A stretch of 5,921 nt of DNA from Bacillota bacterium (lineage in GTDB: Bacteria; Bacillota_B; Desulfitobacteriia; Desulfitobacteriales; Desulfitobacteriaceae), in NCBI GenBank assembly GCA_021779415.1, contig JAJYAS010000248.1:1-5921 (forward strand), written 5' to 3'. Position 1 is the stretch's first letter. Each line of letters starts with the position of its first letter. Position numbers and translations under genes: made by a program. The notes beneath the pieces were generated by a model. It ran no database searches and was not told the DNA's origin. It saw only the letters and a list, made by a program, of their open reading frames with translations. Positions 5,606-5,921 of this stretch are shown piece after piece.

Positions 5606-5921
5606 TTAACGCGCGCAAGCCAGAGCTCTTGAGTTTTTGATATCTTCTATTAATTGAGGAACGATTTCATAGAGATCTCCGACAATTCCATAATGAGCAA
5701 TATTAAAGATTGCAGCATGGGGGTCATTATTAATGGCAAAGATTTGTTCTGAGCTTTTCATGCCAGCGGCAAACTGAACAGCGCCTGAAATCCCGAGAGT
5801 TATGATCAGTTTGGGCTTAACTGTTCTACCCGATAAACCGATTTGCTGCTTTGCCTTAATCCAACCAGCTTCAACTAAGGGTCTTGTACCTGCAATTTGG
5901 GCGTCTAACAAAGTAGCTAAT
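5606..5921 (-). CDS. etfA: Electron transfer flavoprotein alpha subunit, C-terminal part (5' end beyond window)
   Basis: The last roughly 104 codons of an EtfA are present; the gene enters from the right edge, so no start is visible, and a TTG at 5911 is an internal leucine codon. AGTRPLVEAGW, QIGLSGRTVKP, LGISGAVQFAAGM, INNDPHAAIF and YGIVGDLYEIVPQL are the successive blocks of the EtfA C-terminal FAD-binding domain; the SGxxV and GISGA(I/V)Q segments contact FAD. EtfA with EtfB forms the soluble heterodimer that exchanges electrons with flavin dehydrogenases. Lying 40 bases before the GlcD-type dehydrogenase, it is the presumed partner of that enzyme, as LctC is in Acetobacterium woodii. 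Whether it carries the extra N-terminal ferredoxin-like [4Fe-4S] domain of LctC, or has etfB upstream, cannot be judged from this window. Confidence 0.94.
   Translation of the reverse strand, partial: LATLLDAQIAGTRPLVEAGWIKAKQQIGLSGRTVKPKLIITLGISGAVQFAAGMKSSEQIFAINNDPHAAIFNIAHYGIVGDLYEIVPQLIEDIKNSRALACAR

Noticed and set aside
5606..5911. TTG at 5911 as the start of a short 101-residue protein
   Set aside because: The EtfA frame continues upstream to the window edge with matching family sequence, so the TTG is an internal codon of a truncated etfA.
1..5921. CRISPR array, tRNA/rRNA genes, insertion sequence ends, attachment sites, riboswitches
   Set aside because: No regularly spaced repeats, tRNA-like cloverleaf, transposase sequence or recognisable riboswitch core was seen on either strand by reading.

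Overview
The window looks like the chromosome of a low-to-mid-GC anaerobic Firmicute, probably a Desulfosporosinus/Desulfitobacterium-like member of the Clostridia. This rests on strong AGGAGG-type ribosome binding sites, a lactate oxidation cluster built on an electron-transferring flavoprotein (Etf), a YojF-type protein and a Gram-positive-style LysR regulator. The genus is an inference from gene content and was not tested by any search.

Left part (1-1330). The 5' part of a yojF/DUF1806-like gene runs off the left edge on the minus strand. Upstream of it, also on the minus strand, is a complete LysR-family regulator of CysL/YwfK flavour with a GTG start. A 173-base divergent region follows. 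It holds a good sigma-A-like promoter for the LysR gene whose -10 is overlapped by an inverted repeat, a second related element about 60 bases upstream of it, and a separate 10-bp palindrome.

Middle (1330-2565). A complete stand-alone truA (tRNA pseudouridine synthase) on the plus strand has about 35% GC, clearly lower than its surroundings. It ends at a strong symmetrical terminator. Facing it on the minus strand is a decayed C-terminal fragment of an FAD/NAD-linked oxidoreductase, most like sulfide:quinone reductase. The fragment lies directly against the 3' end of the lactate permease gene.

Right part (2566-5921). On the minus strand, in transcription order, are the end of etfA, an FAD-binding GlcD-type lactate dehydrogenase, and an LctP lactate permease. 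The order matches lctC-lctD-lctE of Acetobacterium woodii. There, lactate dehydrogenase plus Etf drives lactate oxidation with NAD+ by co-oxidising reduced ferredoxin (electron confurcation). The permease would import lactate, the dehydrogenase would oxidise it to pyruvate, and Etf would take the electrons. The transcript probably ends at the shared terminator at 2142-2183.

I found no CRISPR array, tRNA, rRNA, insertion sequence or clearly new system. The points most worth a second look are the oxidoreductase remnant next to lctP, the compositionally distinct truA, and the LysR promoter/operator arrangement.
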